Below, in pieces: positions 45,984-58,086 of a stretch of 64,000 nt of DNA. The notes beneath the pieces were generated by a model. The model saw nothing but the letters and a program-made list of their open reading frames with translations. It was not told the DNA's origin and did no database searches. Within the stretch, counting starts at the first letter, position 1; each line of letters begins with the position of its first letter. Source of the stretch: Calycina herbarum (lineage: Eukaryota; Ascomycota; Leotiomycetes; Helotiales; Pezizellaceae); NCBI GenBank assembly GCA_001414485.1, contig LLEY01000027.1, forward strand, positions 62,001 to 126,000, in the 5' to 3' direction. A program made the position numbers and the translations under genes.

Positions 45984-46786
45984 TCAACAATTCCAGCCTC
46001 CATCAGCCCCATAAACACTTCCAGTAACATAGGAACTCTCCGGGCCAAGTAAGAAAGCAATGATATTTGCCATCTCCTCAGCAGTACCAAGCCTATTAAT
46101 TGCTGACTCAATCACCGTCCCCTTGTCAGGAGTTGCCGCATGGGCTTGATCTAAGAGAGGAGTTTGGATGGATCCAGGCGCAATAGCGTTGACTCTCACG
46201 TTTCGATGACCGTTTTCCTTCGCGGTTGACCGCGTGAGTCCAATAACACCGTGTTTGGTTGCTACATAAGCAGCTGAACCTGCGAAGCCTGGATCGTCAT
46301 TTAGTGAGGATTTGGGAAAACGAGAAGGTGGGAAAAGATACCCATTACTCCTTGGATAGAAGAGATATTCACAATCGAGCCTCCATCCGAGATATTCCGA
46401 AGTTCTGCACGAAGGGAATACATCAATCCAGTGAGATTCACATTGATGATTTTGTGCCATTCATCGTCCTCTAACTCGGTTAGAGTCGTGACCCCGTGGC
46501 GTTTTCCAATAACTCCTGCGCAATTGACTGCTCCGTCGAGCTTTCCATACTTGGTGACAATGGATGAAATCCAGGAATCGACATTTTCTCGAGATGTGAC
46601 ATCTAATTTTGTAACGGTGAAGGGAACCGAGAGGGAAGTGAAATGCGCTTCAGCTGCTTGGAGGGACGATGGATCAATGTCGCCGATGCAGACAGTAGCT
46701 CCTCGCGAAGAAATGAGTTTAGCGGTGGCTAGTCCGATACCACTCGCTCCACCGGTGATAGCAATTATTTTGCCTGCTAGCGACAT
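45984..46786 (-). CDS. short-chain dehydrogenase/reductase (classical SDR)
   Basis: Exons 46786-46342 and 46288-45984 encode 249 residues, the classical SDR length. Visible motifs: TGGASGIG (cofactor loop, residues about 11-18); GDIDPSS after the second strand, where the acidic residue favours NAD(H) over NADPH; VNCAG; the catalytic Ser in NISSIQG; and YVATKHG (Tyr-x3-Lys). The C-terminal block is RVNAIAPGSIQTP, ending TGSVYGADGGWNC. The 53-nt intron (46341-46289) lies between the catalytic Ser and Tyr. The substrate cannot be told from sequence. It stands alone, with no biosynthetic neighbours. Confidence 0.9.
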
Positions 46787-48678
46787 GTTTTTGGTGTCAG
46801 TGGATTGAGGCGGGAAAAACTATCGAATAATTGTTGTTAGTCAAGTGCTGTCAAGGGTGGATAATTCAGGAAGAGCCGAGCGGGGTCGAAGTCACCTGGA
46901 GATCAACTGGTCGCACCTTCCTTCTTTACAAGTCACACCTCGCGATGGACAACAAAAGCGGCAGTAAACAATTCCCGTCTTTACGACTGAATATGATTAT
47001 TTGTTTACCTTCCTTCCAAAAAATTGACACTACTTTAGCTACAAACCAGAGTATATGCCGCCGCTTTTACTGTCCTGGTGGTCCATCACGAGAACTTGAG
47101 GTGTTACAGTCTGCGGTGTAACCTGCATGTAATAGATTAATCATGTAGCCTTAAAGGGAGACTGGAGTTCCTGATAAGTTCAATTGCGGTGCTATGAATA
47201 CATGTACCTTTTCTTTGGTTGTCTTGCCAAAGTACCCAAGTCCCAAACCGATAAATAGTATGACTGGCAGCCTCACAACAATAAATAAATAAAGTTATAA
47301 ACACTGCAGGAAGATTTTGAAGAGTATTAAGATTTTAGAATGTACTTTCCCAGCCGGCTTTCAGCGCCAAATTGAACCAATCAAGAACCGAACGATAGGG
47401 GTCACTTTCTAAGACCCCCAGTTTCATTTTAGCCTGTTGTAGTAGCCCTTTTCGAGCCTCTTTACTTTTTTGACCTCAAAATAATGTTATCCTGTTCTTT
47501 TCTCTGCTTTCAAATCCTTTCATGTCTCTTCCCAAATCATCTGAAGCAACACCAGGGAGGTAATCCTCAATCAAATGAGCAAGCGACGATAGGATATAAC
47601 TAAGTACCGGGAAAACAAAACGCGGGAGACTGTTCTCCCCAGAAAAATAATGTGTCCCCGAGAATAAACAAGAAAGTAATTATCATTCAATTAATATAGA
47701 GAGACAAAGAAACAAGGCATCTCCAGAAAACAGTCGACCAAAGTATGACCCTCCATTAAAAAAAGATGAGTCCCCACCGAATTTTCAGAGATCTCACGAA
47801 CCAGGTCAACTACAAGACAATTTCTCTCGGGACAAATATGATATCCGCAGGTAGCCGCCAAAGGAAAGATTTCATACTCGATGGAGCATCAACATCTTAT
47901 CCCGGAAATGCCAGCAACTTTGCTAGCTTCAGTGATTTCAAATTCATATAACGAAGGAGGAAGTCTAATTCTCAGCACAATTAGAAGTAGATCAGCAACA
48001 ACAATTGGACCACCAAACGTAGGAGGTGGCGATTGTGCGGAGCCATCTGTGAGCGGGGTTGGGAATTCAACAGTCTCTTTGAGGGGATGTTCAACGAATT
48101 TGGAAGTAATTTGTTTGGAGTTGTAAGGTGATCTTCGCTCTCAAGTGAGGGGTGATTCCTATGGAAAGCGGCACTCCCCATAAAAAAACAAGGCACCTGT
48201 ATTCAATTTTTTGTCGTCTGAAATTAATTCGTTGAGTTTCATTGTTCAACATAATGTAAATAAAAAACGGACTTTTCGACACGAAATTAATTGTATAGAT
48301 TTGTTTCTTCTCGATTTAGGGAGGGGAGGTACCTGAATTATCCGATGCCGCTTTTTATTTCTTGCATTAAATTGCATTAGCTTGCATCCATTTTATGCAA
48401 CTCAGATCACCGTCGGAACCTTCCCCATGTTTCACCCCAGCTTTTGCGGGTCATCCGCCGACTTCAATGTGTGGCGGGGGAGCTTCACTTGAGGTGAAGC
48501 TTCGGTCCTCTTCCTTGTTTACTTCTTTCTTCTCTATATCTCCTTGTTCTATATACACACTTCTTCAAACTTCGAATAGCTACATTGATTGGCAGGTCCT
48601 AATGCCATAAGTTGCTACTCTATTACTTGCCTTCTCCACATCCCTCCTTGCGTTCCTTGCCCCGGTTGGCTTCACACG
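46787..48678. other. intergenic region
   Basis: About 1.9 kb without a supported gene. Short overlapping open frames near 46831-47121 and 47766-48126 show no domain. The right end is the promoter of gtaA, with TATATACAC near 48550. Confidence 0.45.
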
Positions 48679-51298
48679 ATGCGTTGGACGGCAGGTTGGT
48701 CTGCTGCAGCTCTTGCTGTTAGTGGCACTCTGTCACAGGCTTCGAGCTTAAAACCACCAGTGCTACCTTTGACAGTACGAAATCCTTATTTAAGCACCTG
48801 GTTAGGAAGTGCTCGAGGTGCTCCTTGGGAACATTGGCCTATTTTCTGGACTGGGCAAGAGGTATTCCTTCATAGCGTTGTAATTGGAAGTTAGGCTTAC
48901 ATTTCATTCGAGGTCGGAATATCTGTTCTCGCTGCCGTTCCCAAATCCAGCCTAGTCTACCCCCTTCTTGGTAGACCCCAAGACTCACTGTCAAGGTCTG
49001 GAGACAGGTAAGTCGGGAATACTCAAGACATTCGAGAAACCTGCAGATTCTGACAATCACCCAGTTTCAATGTCTCCTTCCCAACGTACCTCGGTGCAAA
49101 ATTCGATGCCTCCACCACGAACCTCACATACGAAATCCCTGGTCCTAAAGAAACCGACGAGCCCTTAGAACTCACTCTATCCTTCCTCTCGCCCATCACC
49201 CCAACCTCCACTCTTCGACAGTCGATTCCTGCCTCATACCTGACTGTCCTTGTCAAAGGAAGTTTCAACGTCGATGTATACATTGATCTCAACGGGCTGT
49301 GGGTTAGTGCCAATCGGGGTAATACAATTCGATGGGAGATGATCCAGAGTGTACAAGCAGAGAGCAAAGGGTCAGCACCTCTCAAAACATGGAAAATCAA
49401 GCGGCAGACAGAACAACTCTTGACGGAAGATGCGGATCGAGCGGAATGGGGTACACTACATTTTACTGGGCCTTCCGATGTCCATTATGAAGCTGGAACT
49501 TCTGCTCTTCTGAGACAGCGCTTTTCCAGAACGGGAACATTACAAAATGTTGTGGATGGGAAATTCCGCGCCATTATGGATGAAGAACCGGTTTTTGCCT
49601 TTTCCAAGTCGTTCAAACTCAATGGTACCTCTGCAGGTATCGTTGAGGACAGCGTACTATTCACGATTGGGCATATCCAGGACCCAGTCATTCAATTTGC
49701 TTCGGCAAGAGGAATGACTTTGATGCGACCATTGTGGGCAGCTTACTACCCTACGGCAGATGAGCTGCTTGATTTCCATTACTATGATTTTAGTAAGGTT
49801 TCTCAGCTTGCCTCCAACTACTCTACGCAATTGGAAATCGATGCTCTGGTCTCTGGATCTGAGGATTACAAGGATATTCTCGCACTGAGTGCTCGCCAGG
49901 TTATTGGGGCTTGCAGTTTCTCGGGTACACCAGATGATCCTATCATTTTCTTCAAGGAGATCTCGTCTGACGGTAACATGAATACCGTTGATGTTATATA
50001 CCCCGCATTTCCTTTCTTCTTGTACACCAATCCGAAATGGTTGGCGTACCTCTTGGATCCCCTCATCGAGCATCAACTCAGTGGTCAGTATCCAAACGAC
50101 TATAGTATGCACGACATTGGAGCAAGCTTTCCAAATGCAACAGGTCATCCAGACGGCCGTGATGAGTATATGCCTGTTGAAGAATGTGGAAACATGCTTA
50201 TTATGGGTTTGGCACTTGTCAATTCTCTCATCTATGACACTGAGCCTGCAAGTATTTGGTCAAAGGAAGGAGATGATCGCTACATGGAATCTGCAGGCAG
50301 ATCTCTTTCACTATACGTCGACGCTGATGGTATGGATGATACTTTTGGTGGTCCAGTCTCAGCAAAGGGAGAAAAACAAGCACGAAAATGGATTAAAGCT
50401 TCATACAAATTGTGGAAGCAATGGACGGGATACCTTGTTCGGGAAGCACTCATTCCAAGCAACCAACTTTCAACAGACGACTTCGCTGGTTGGCTGGCGA
50501 ATCAGACCAATCTTGCTCTAAAAGGCATCATTGGCATTCGAGCAATGTCCGAAATAGCAGAGTTGGTTGGAGAGGAAGATGACGCAAAGTACTATGCTGA
50601 GATTTCCGAAAACTACATCAAGAGATGGGAAACCGAGTTTGCTCTGTCGAGGGATGGCACACATGCGAAGCTTGCTTATACTTGGTTTGGCAGTTGGACT
50701 ACACTGTATAACTTGTTTGCCGACTCGTTGCTTTGCTTCCATCTACCAAGTTCAAAATCAAATATCGCCACTGATCAAAAGCCATTGACGACCCAGGGGA
50801 AGTCGAAGACAGCATTTGTGGACGAGAAAATTTACAAGATCCAGAGTGACTGGTATCACAACGTTCGCCAAAGATATGGTCTCCCACTTGATAGTCGGCA
50901 TCTATATACCAAGAGCGATTGGGAGTTTTTCGCTGTGGCTGTTGCTAGCAAACAGGTACGGGAAGAAGTAGTTAAATCAATTACCTTGTGGGTGAACGAG
51001 ACATCAACTGGTAGGTTTTCTTCGTCCAATTCCGTATACATTGATCTAACAAGTTTTAGACCTCCCGATGACGGATCTGTATGATACCGAAGGGGATGGT
51101 GGGTTCCCGGGTATTTCGTTCAAAGCACGTCCAGTTGTAGGCGGACATTTTGCTTTCCTGGCTCTGGAAAGGGCTTGTGGTGGGAAGGCGATGGAAGCAC
51201 TTTCTTTCTTGGATGATGAGAGACCAAAAGTCTTCTCGAAGGAGATGATGGAGGAGTTCTCGAGAGAGAAGTTGGGGAATCATGATGGGGAGTTGTAA
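48679..51298 (+). CDS. gtaA: secreted glutaminase GtaA-type protein
   Basis: Exons 48679-48861, 48913-49007, 49065-51010 and 51060-51298 encode 820 residues. The first 22 residues (MRWTAGWSAAALAVSGTLSQ..) are a signal peptide, so the enzyme is secreted. Family blocks visible: VRNPYLSTWLG near the N-terminus, SFPTYLGAKFDASTTNLTYE, YYDFSKVSQLASNYSTQLEI, PAFPFFLYTNPKWLAYLLDP, YSMHDIGASFPNATGHPDG, EECGNMLIMGLAL, SYKLWKQWTGYLV, and TDLYDTEGDGGFPGISFKAR at the end. This is the DUF4964/DUF5127/DUF4965/DUF1793 architecture of GtaA, which in Aspergillus and koji hydrolyses glutamine to glutamate. Three introns, all GT-AG; the last ends AAGTTTTAG. Several N-x-S/T sites fit glycosylation. The frame is intact. 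Confidence 0.9.
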
Positions 51299-51970
51299 AT
51301 GCATTATGGGATAGGAAATATAAAATATGTTACCAAGAACAGAGTACCATCCTATCTATAGAAGAAGAAACTAAGCCCGGAGCAAGTACGTCTATTTTTC
51401 CGAGGCCTTCCATGTAGGGAAGGGGGTCTGCAGGTTTGCGGCTCAACAAACATCAACCTGAACAAACAAGGGGGGAAATGCCAGGATTATATAGGATCAA
51501 CAGAAGTTTGAATAAACATGATAAAAAAGTGAAATGATTTCTAGAGACTTCTCGGGACTCTACATTAAATTGTCGAAGATAGATGCCCGTGAATAATCGT
51601 CAAAAAAAGGATTCACTCTCTCAAAGTCGCCTCTCAAGGTGTTGCCTTGGCAAACCTATTTGAGGAGGCGCGGCTGACTTCCGACGCTAGTGCGCCCAAA
51701 GCGGCCTAGCGCGGCTGGGTGTAGTCTGTGCGCTATTTTCTTGCTCCCCTTCAAAGTCGTCGCAAACAACTCCTTCAACTTCTCCCGACGAGATCAATCT
51801 ATCAACTTTTTATCTCTCCCACCCCCCAGAGATATTTTCCCCATCAACAGCCACCCTCGAGTTGATCTACTCAGCTCCTGTGTCGCGTCGCACCCGGTTC
51901 CGACTAATCTTTTAATACCAACCCCTTCGGCCTCGCCCTTTCACCAATTGACAAAGACTCGCATCTCATC
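51299..51970. other. intergenic region and promoter of the RRM gene
   Basis: No gene. From about 51730 the + strand is C/T-rich, as in 5' leaders of expressed fungal genes. Confidence 0.5.
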
Positions 51971-53119
51971 ATGGCTTCCATGGATTACGAGAACGAGAAC
52001 GGTACTCGATTCGAAGGTATGCAACCACTTCCTCATCTCTTGAAACCGGCGCAGGCCACGATGACTCGATGCACCCGATGCTGATTCGACCTGCGACGCG
52101 TAGATGAAGCACCACGTTACGACCGCGACCGTAGTGCCTCTCCTCGCCCAACCCGTCGTAATGACAGCCCACGAGGTGGTCCTCGCCGATCCGCCTCTCC
52201 CAACGGCAATGGACACATGGACAGCCGGTGAGTTACTCTACGCCCATCCGCAATGGTTCACCTTCTGACGATATATAGTGGTCCTCCAAAGAACGACCGT
52301 GGCCCACCAGCAGATGATGGGGCGGTCAACCCTGGCTCCAACTTGTTCGTAACTGGTATCCATCCCCGTCTCTCGGAGCAGGAGGTCACTCGTCTCTTCG
52401 AGAAGTATGGTGAGGTTGAGAAGTGCCAAATCATGCTTGACCCTCACACCAAGGAATCCCGTGGCTTCGGTTTCGTCAAGATGGACACTGCTGAGCAAGC
52501 TGATGCTGCCAAGGAGGGTCTTCAAGGTGAAGTTATTGAAGGCCGTACCTTGAGTATTGAGAAGGCTCGTCGATCCCGTCCTCGTACCCCAACCCCAGGA
52601 AAGTACTTTGGACCACCAAAAAGAGGCTAGTACCCCATCCATTTTTCTCTTACACAATTAACTAAAACAACAGAAGAGGACCCACGTCACGGACCTTCAG
52701 GTGGTGGCCGATACAATGATCGTTATGATGACCGTCGTCGTGGAGGCGGTGGATACGGAGGAGGTGGTGGACGATATGATGATTACCGCCGTGATGATCG
52801 CCGCGATCGAGGATATGGTGGCCGTGATCGTGACGACTATGCTCCTCGAGGAGTTGACCGTTACGCCCGCGATGACCGATACAGCAGCCGTGGAGGCGAT
52901 GACCGCCCTCGCGGAGGTGGAGGATACTCTGATCGTTATGACAGAGGAGGAGACCGCGGCTCAGCTCGTGATGCTCCACCTGCAGCCGCCTATGGTGATC
53001 CTGCCCCTCGTCGAGAGGCCCAGGAGCCATATGGAGGTAGACAATACGATGATGAAAGACAAGCCCGTCGTGAATATTGATCGCTGACCAACTTAGGTGG
53101 TGAGCGCCCTGCTCGTTAA
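51971..53119 (+). CDS. Tra2-like RRM splicing factor
   Basis: Exons 51971-52016, 52104-52227, 52279-52625, 52674-53036 and 53097-53119 encode 300 residues. An Arg/Ser-rich N-terminus is followed by one RRM (NLFVTGIHPRLSEQEVTRLF is the RNP2 region, ESRGFGFVKM is RNP1), the linker RTPTPGKYFGPPKR, and a Gly/Arg/Asp/Tyr-rich tail with many RYDD, RDD and RGG motifs. RS-RRM-RS proteins with this linker are transformer-2 type activators of exon inclusion in the nucleus. Intron 3 (52626-52673) has a GC donor (AG|GCTAGT) and a TTAACTAAAAC branch. A GT donor two bases on would give a stop at the join. The end is ambiguous: splicing 53037-53096 gives ..YGGGERPAR, and leaving it in gives ..YGGRQYDDERQARREY with stop at 53080 (307 residues). 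Confidence 0.8.
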
Positions 53120-54339
53120 ACTCGCACGATCTCGACGCACAACCACAGCTTTGGATCTGCGGCTTTCATTGATGCAGGTGCACTTCCGTGTCTACTTTTC
53201 TCCTTTGTCTTCATCAAACATGGTCCAAAGCTTCGAGCGGCGGAAATGCAAAAAGCGGGTGTTACACTTTCGGATCGAGCGAAATTTCGGGTCATTTTTG
53301 ATGACTTTCATTACAGATGCTAGGGAAATTTTCTTTTAGCTTTCTTCTCAGGTCATTACGGAACGACATTCTGTCAGTCGGGCGCGGGTCAACAATTCTT
53401 GGACCCTCAAAGTGGGTTCGGTCGGATCTTTCCTGGAGCAGATATCTGGTTCTTTCACGGTCAGCCCTTATAATCAGCACCTCATGTCCCCTTGTACAAC
53501 TATTCAGCGTTGGCTGCGCAAAATTATTACAACCTTGATTTCGGCCTTTACGCCTTTCGAAGATGTCTCGACTTGGGTCTGCTTTAGTCGCCAGAACAGA
53601 ATCGAAAAGCAAAAGCTCAACCTTCCAATCTGTGATCAACAAAATTCGCATTGCGCAAGCAATATATTTGACAGCAACTTCCCAACGTGCTCGTTGATTT
53701 CGAAAAAAATTCGATAGATACTATTATGATAATTTGCCAATACAAATCGCCCCCGCCCCTTTTTAACACATTATCAACTGAACTGCGAATCGCCGTACCC
53801 ATTAATGAGGCAACTAATCGCTCGTAAACTCCTACACATACAGTACCCTTCGCCACGTCAATGTTTCAAGTCGATGTATTTTTATAACCCTTGGATTCAG
53901 TTCACAGCCCCATCTCACATCCCGAAGAAGAAAAAGGTAATCCCCAAAAGTGACAAAGTTGTGGCTGACACATGAGTCTTACAGGTTCATCGAGATGGAA
54001 TAAGGTACTTTGGAATGTAACTGAGCATCCATCAATCCATGAACAGCAATGCGCCACCAGGTTTTCGCGAAGACGCCACTGCATTTGTACTAACTTCGGC
54101 CATCGCACAACTGAGTTATGCAAATGGCTTTATCGCATTGAGTTATTGTTCCTGGTGTAATGCGACAGCTTTAGATTATTGGTAGGTCATCTCATCTTGT
54201 GTTACCTGACTAAGATGGAGGCGTATTTGCCAAGGATCTCTTCTCGTGTTGGAGGGAGTGAGAGTTGCTTTTTTTCGTGCGGTGTCCTGCGGTGAAGGTT
54301 GTTTAGTTAGGAAATATATTTTGTTTATTTTGCAGATTT

Positions 54340-54400
<61 letters not shown>

Positions 54401-55623
54401 GATGTTGATTTTGTTTTTAATTGTGATGGTCATTGTAGAGGTCAGTGTTGTTGGCGTATTTGTATTTTGTTGTAGTGTTTGAGGTCATGTCGAGAGACGT
54501 GTCTTTCTATAGCCTTACTAAGGATCATTGCTATTACTCAAAATGCGATTCTTTTATATAGATCTTGGATAGGAACGTTGAAGCAGGTGGTCGCAAAATA
54601 TGGTGCTGGGTAAGCATCTGCTTCGGTACTACTCATTCCAAGGTTCAAGAAGAGGGAGTTCAAATAGTTATAATGTCTTCTCAGCATAGTCGTATATATC
54701 ACGAATATGCTCCTAGAAACGTTTACTGTCGAATATTTTGTTGTTGTCGAGTTGGAATTTTGCTCTACTTTAGGAAAGACGAAACCGGGGGTTGAGGTGG
54801 TATCTTTCGTTTCTTGGTGTTAGGTTGGGGCTGGGTTGGGATGTTTTGGAATCATCATGGAGTTTTTTAGAGAAGAGGAGGAGGGTTTAGAGACGGCAGG
54901 CGATATGTGCCATACTCTACTTCCGGATTGGTGGCGAGATTGTTCTAGTGGATTTGGGAGAATGATGAGAGTAGGTTTCTGATTCTCCTAGATGTTCTTA
55001 AACAAGAGATGAAAGACAGTAAGTTTACTTAGATATGTGGTTTGGAGGCGAAACAGTGGTTGTATATGAAGTTCCTTTTTCTCTTCTATTTCGTCTTTGG
55101 TGTTGTCAGGAGGTTAAAAAATGGGTTAGAGAATCTGTGCATGGGAAAAAAGGGAGTGTGCTGTGGTGGTTGGCTATCGATTTTCCAACTCGGGTGTCAT
55201 GTTGAGATGTTAGATCCTTTGTGATGGACATGTTGGGGGTTGGTATTTCCAACACATTTGTTGTTCTTCTCCTTTGTATGAGTTTCCCACTCCAGATTTG
55301 AGGGTTCTTAGACATGTTGGGGTCTTGATTGCCAGAACTCGTAAATAACTTGCCAATGTGCTGCAAAGCGGCATGCATGTCTCAAAGATAGATTGGTAAA
55401 TACTTAAGAGAGTTTGTTTATAGTCTCTTGATTCATGAGAACTTCCGAGGTTGTTGCAAACCTTGTTTGGGAATGATATGATTCGAAAACAAAAGAAGTG
55501 ACTCCCAGTATTCCAAGGAGTGACTTGTTTTGTCTTTACAACTCCAACTTCAAGTCTCAAATTTTTCTTTGTTGGAGCAGTACATGCACATGAGACTGTT
55601 TTCTTATTCAACCTTCTACTTCT
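53120..55623. other. gene-poor region
   Basis: No convincing gene. The first 300 bp include the 3' UTR of the RRM gene. A TGC microsatellite lies at 54341. Open frames up to 149 codons on the minus strand near 55210-55659 have no domain and run into the transposon terminus. Confidence 0.45.
54341..54399 (+). repeat. (TGC)19 microsatellite
   Basis: Nineteen perfect TGC units plus TG. In this strand a frame would encode poly-Ala or poly-Leu, but no gene is supported around it. Confidence 0.95.
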
Positions 55624-55945
55624 TACAGTGAGTTGCGAGTTAAGCTTGAATTTGCCCACTTTTTTTGTAATCCGAGCTTTTTGAGAAAATTCCTTGATTT
55701 CCCCCCTTTTAGGTACTCTTTTACCTATTAATTATATAATATACTATTTATAAGAACAGAAAAGAAAAGGCTTATATCTCCCCTTATACTCTATAAACTT
55801 TATAAGACAAAAACAGATAATTTTATATCTATCTTAATTTTTATAGGGTCTTAGTATAGCCTGTCGACCTTATAGGGGTAGTGAAATTTTTTTCAAGAAA
55901 AGGGGTTATTTTAAGAATTATTTATCTTTTAGTTTACTTTTATTA

Positions 55946-57796
55946 ACGTGTTTCACAAGCGAGTCGCCCACCTAAGCGGGTCGCCCACTTTCCTAGTCGT
56001 ATACTATCTACTACCTTTAAATCGTAATAGCTTAACACTACAACGTTTAATTGCCTTCTTAAGAAGCTAATATCATTTTAGCAACCTAAGAACTCGAAAA
56101 CAACGTGTTATTAACTGAACAAAGCGCTATAAAGATTTACCAGGTTCCTCGAAAGACTCTCTCTAACCGACGCGCTAGAAAGCCCTTACGACGCGATTAC
56201 CAGCCTAATTCGAAAAAGCTTACAAAGCCAGAGGAGGAGGTAATAGTTAGATATATATTAGAGTTAGATTCGCAAGGGTTTTCGCCTATAAGGGATATAG
56301 TATAAGATATAGCTAACAATCTACTAAGAGAGCGTAACGGAAAGCCTATAGGTAAGAACTAGCTAGACAACTTTATTAAACGTATATCTAAGCTTAAAAC
56401 TCGATAAAGTCGTTCTTATAATCGTTAGCGAGCTTTAACTAAGGATCCGCGAGTTATTAGCCTATAGTTCACGCTTATATAGTCTATAAAAGAGAAATAT
56501 AGTATTTAAGATAAGGATATTTACAACTTTAACAAAAGTAGCTTTATAATAAGAGTTATTTCGTTCTAACTAGTTATTATAAGCTTAGAAACACGTAGGA
56601 AGCGAAAGCAAGTTCAGCTAGGCAATCGCGAGTAGGTTATAGTTATTTAAGTAGTTAACGTAATAGAATAGGCAATCCTACTATTTATTATATTCGAAGG
56701 CAAAGTACTTATTTCTTCCTAGTACTAAGACATATATATACTATACGATTAGGTAATTAAGGTTAGTAACAACGACTAGATAAATAATAAGCTTAGAGTT
56801 ATATAATTAAAGTATTTTAATAAATATATAAAGGCGCAAAGTGTAGGAGGATACCGTTTATTAATTATTAATAGTTATAAAAGCTATAACTCGCTCGAAT
56901 TCTAGCAACTCTATAAAGACTTAAATATTATTACCCTCTATATACCTCTACACTTATTACACCTACTATAGCTGCTTAATATAGTCTACTTCTTGCTTTT
57001 AAAGCGAGTATATAGAGCTAAGATATTAGGCTTAGCACGTAATTATATTAATTATATTACTAAAAAAACCTTTCTTCTAGCGTTTAAAACAGCTTTTTAT
57101 AAAGCATTTATAAAAGGTAATATCTATACAAGTTTTAAAGACGCTAGGCTAGTCCTATATAACCTAGAAGCTATATTATCGAAGCTTAATTTAAGGCTTT
57201 ATACGCTAACACCAACAATACTAGAAGACACTCTATAAACACCTAAAACACTAAGTAACGTATATGAAATAATAGCTTAATTAACACTTATTCGAGATCA
57301 GATTCAAAGATATTAAGACTCGTCACCTAGTTCTATTATTCAGTCTCTTAATCAACTTGAAAAAGGCTCTACTAGGGTAATATATAATATAGTATTAATA
57401 TATAAGGAAATCACTAGTCTTCGTAAGATAACTAAGGCTACAACTAAGCGTAAAAGTCGTAAGAGGAAGTATATTAAGAGTTAAGAAACATTAACAGTAG
57501 GCGAGGTAGCTAATTTAATTACTTCTAAGGAATCTAGCAACCAGAAACAAGGTAAAGAGTCTAGGAAGAGAGTTCGTATAGACAGGCACTGTAGCCGTTG
57601 TAGCAAAACTAGGCATAATTCTCGTACTTGTTAGGCAGAAATATTTAATATAGAAGATAGCAAAAGTTCTAAATAATACTAGGTAGCTTCTATAGTTCAA
57701 TAACTTTGTATAGTGTTGAGTATTTTGTATCGTAATAATACTAGATTGAAAAAGTGGGCGACTCGCTTAGGTAGGCGACTCGCTTGTGAAACACGT
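55946..57796 (+). mobile_element. full-length pogo/Fot1 element, RIP-killed (1851 bp)
   Basis: Ends ACGTGTTTCACAAGCGAGTC and its inverse, with TA outside both. Two GCGAGTCGCC-type or GCGGGTCGCC-type subterminal units lie at each end. It carries a transposase on the + strand and sits inside the element 55626-57989. Confidence 0.88.
56105..57676 (+). pseudogene. pogo transposase relic, colinear from end to end
   Basis: One frame can be followed from 56105 to TAA at 57674-57676 with about 25 internal stops. Blocks: a helix-turn-helix (AIKIYQVPRKTLSNRRARKP), EEEVIVRYILELDSQGFSPI, GYRLLIINSYKSYNSLEF (DDE second Asp changed to Asn), NIITLYIPLHLLHLL, LKRVYRAKILGLARNYIN, and a C-terminal zinc-knuckle CSRCSKTRHNSRTC. 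Expected Trp codons are mostly TAG, the classic RIP outcome. No frameshift is needed to read it, so point mutation alone has killed it. Confidence 0.82.
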
Positions 57797-58086
57797 TATA
57801 CTTACTTTGAATTAATAAATTATATAGAAGAGAAATAATTAGATATAGCGCTTCTTTCTAGCTAGGCCTCGTCTCTTTTAGAGTGCTTTTATTTTCTGTC
57901 TTCTAAAGAAAAGAGGAGAAAGCCTTAATAAAAAAAAGCTCGGATTACAAAAAAAGTGGGCAAATTCAAGCTTAACTCGCAACTCACTGTACCTTGTTGT
58001 TTTCTATATTTATTTATTTGGTTTCCCATTCCTTCTTTCCTTCTAGAACTCTCTCGAACGGCCTCATCACTGGCAGACCTGGAAGC

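Larger units (their letters stand above)
55626..57989. mobile_element. Tc1/mariner-type TIR element (about 511 bp) split by a pogo element
   Basis: Left end CAGTGAGTTGCGAGTTAAGC (continuing CTTGAATTTGCCCACTTTTT) and right end its inverse over about 54 bp, with TA outside both. Without the pogo insert it would be about 511 bp with no transposase: a MITE-like element. The same terminus, with one mismatch in the first 20 bases, reappears at 63779. Confidence 0.85.

Noticed and set aside
46900..47110. Possible inverted repeat around GATGGACAACAAAAGCGGCAG and CCGCTTTTACTGTCC
   Set aside because: The two blocks do not pair as inverse complements over more than a few bases, and no target duplication was found.
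54176..54482. Poly-Ala open frames across the TGC array on both strands
   Set aside because: Created by the microsatellite alone, with no start context, domain or conserved flank.
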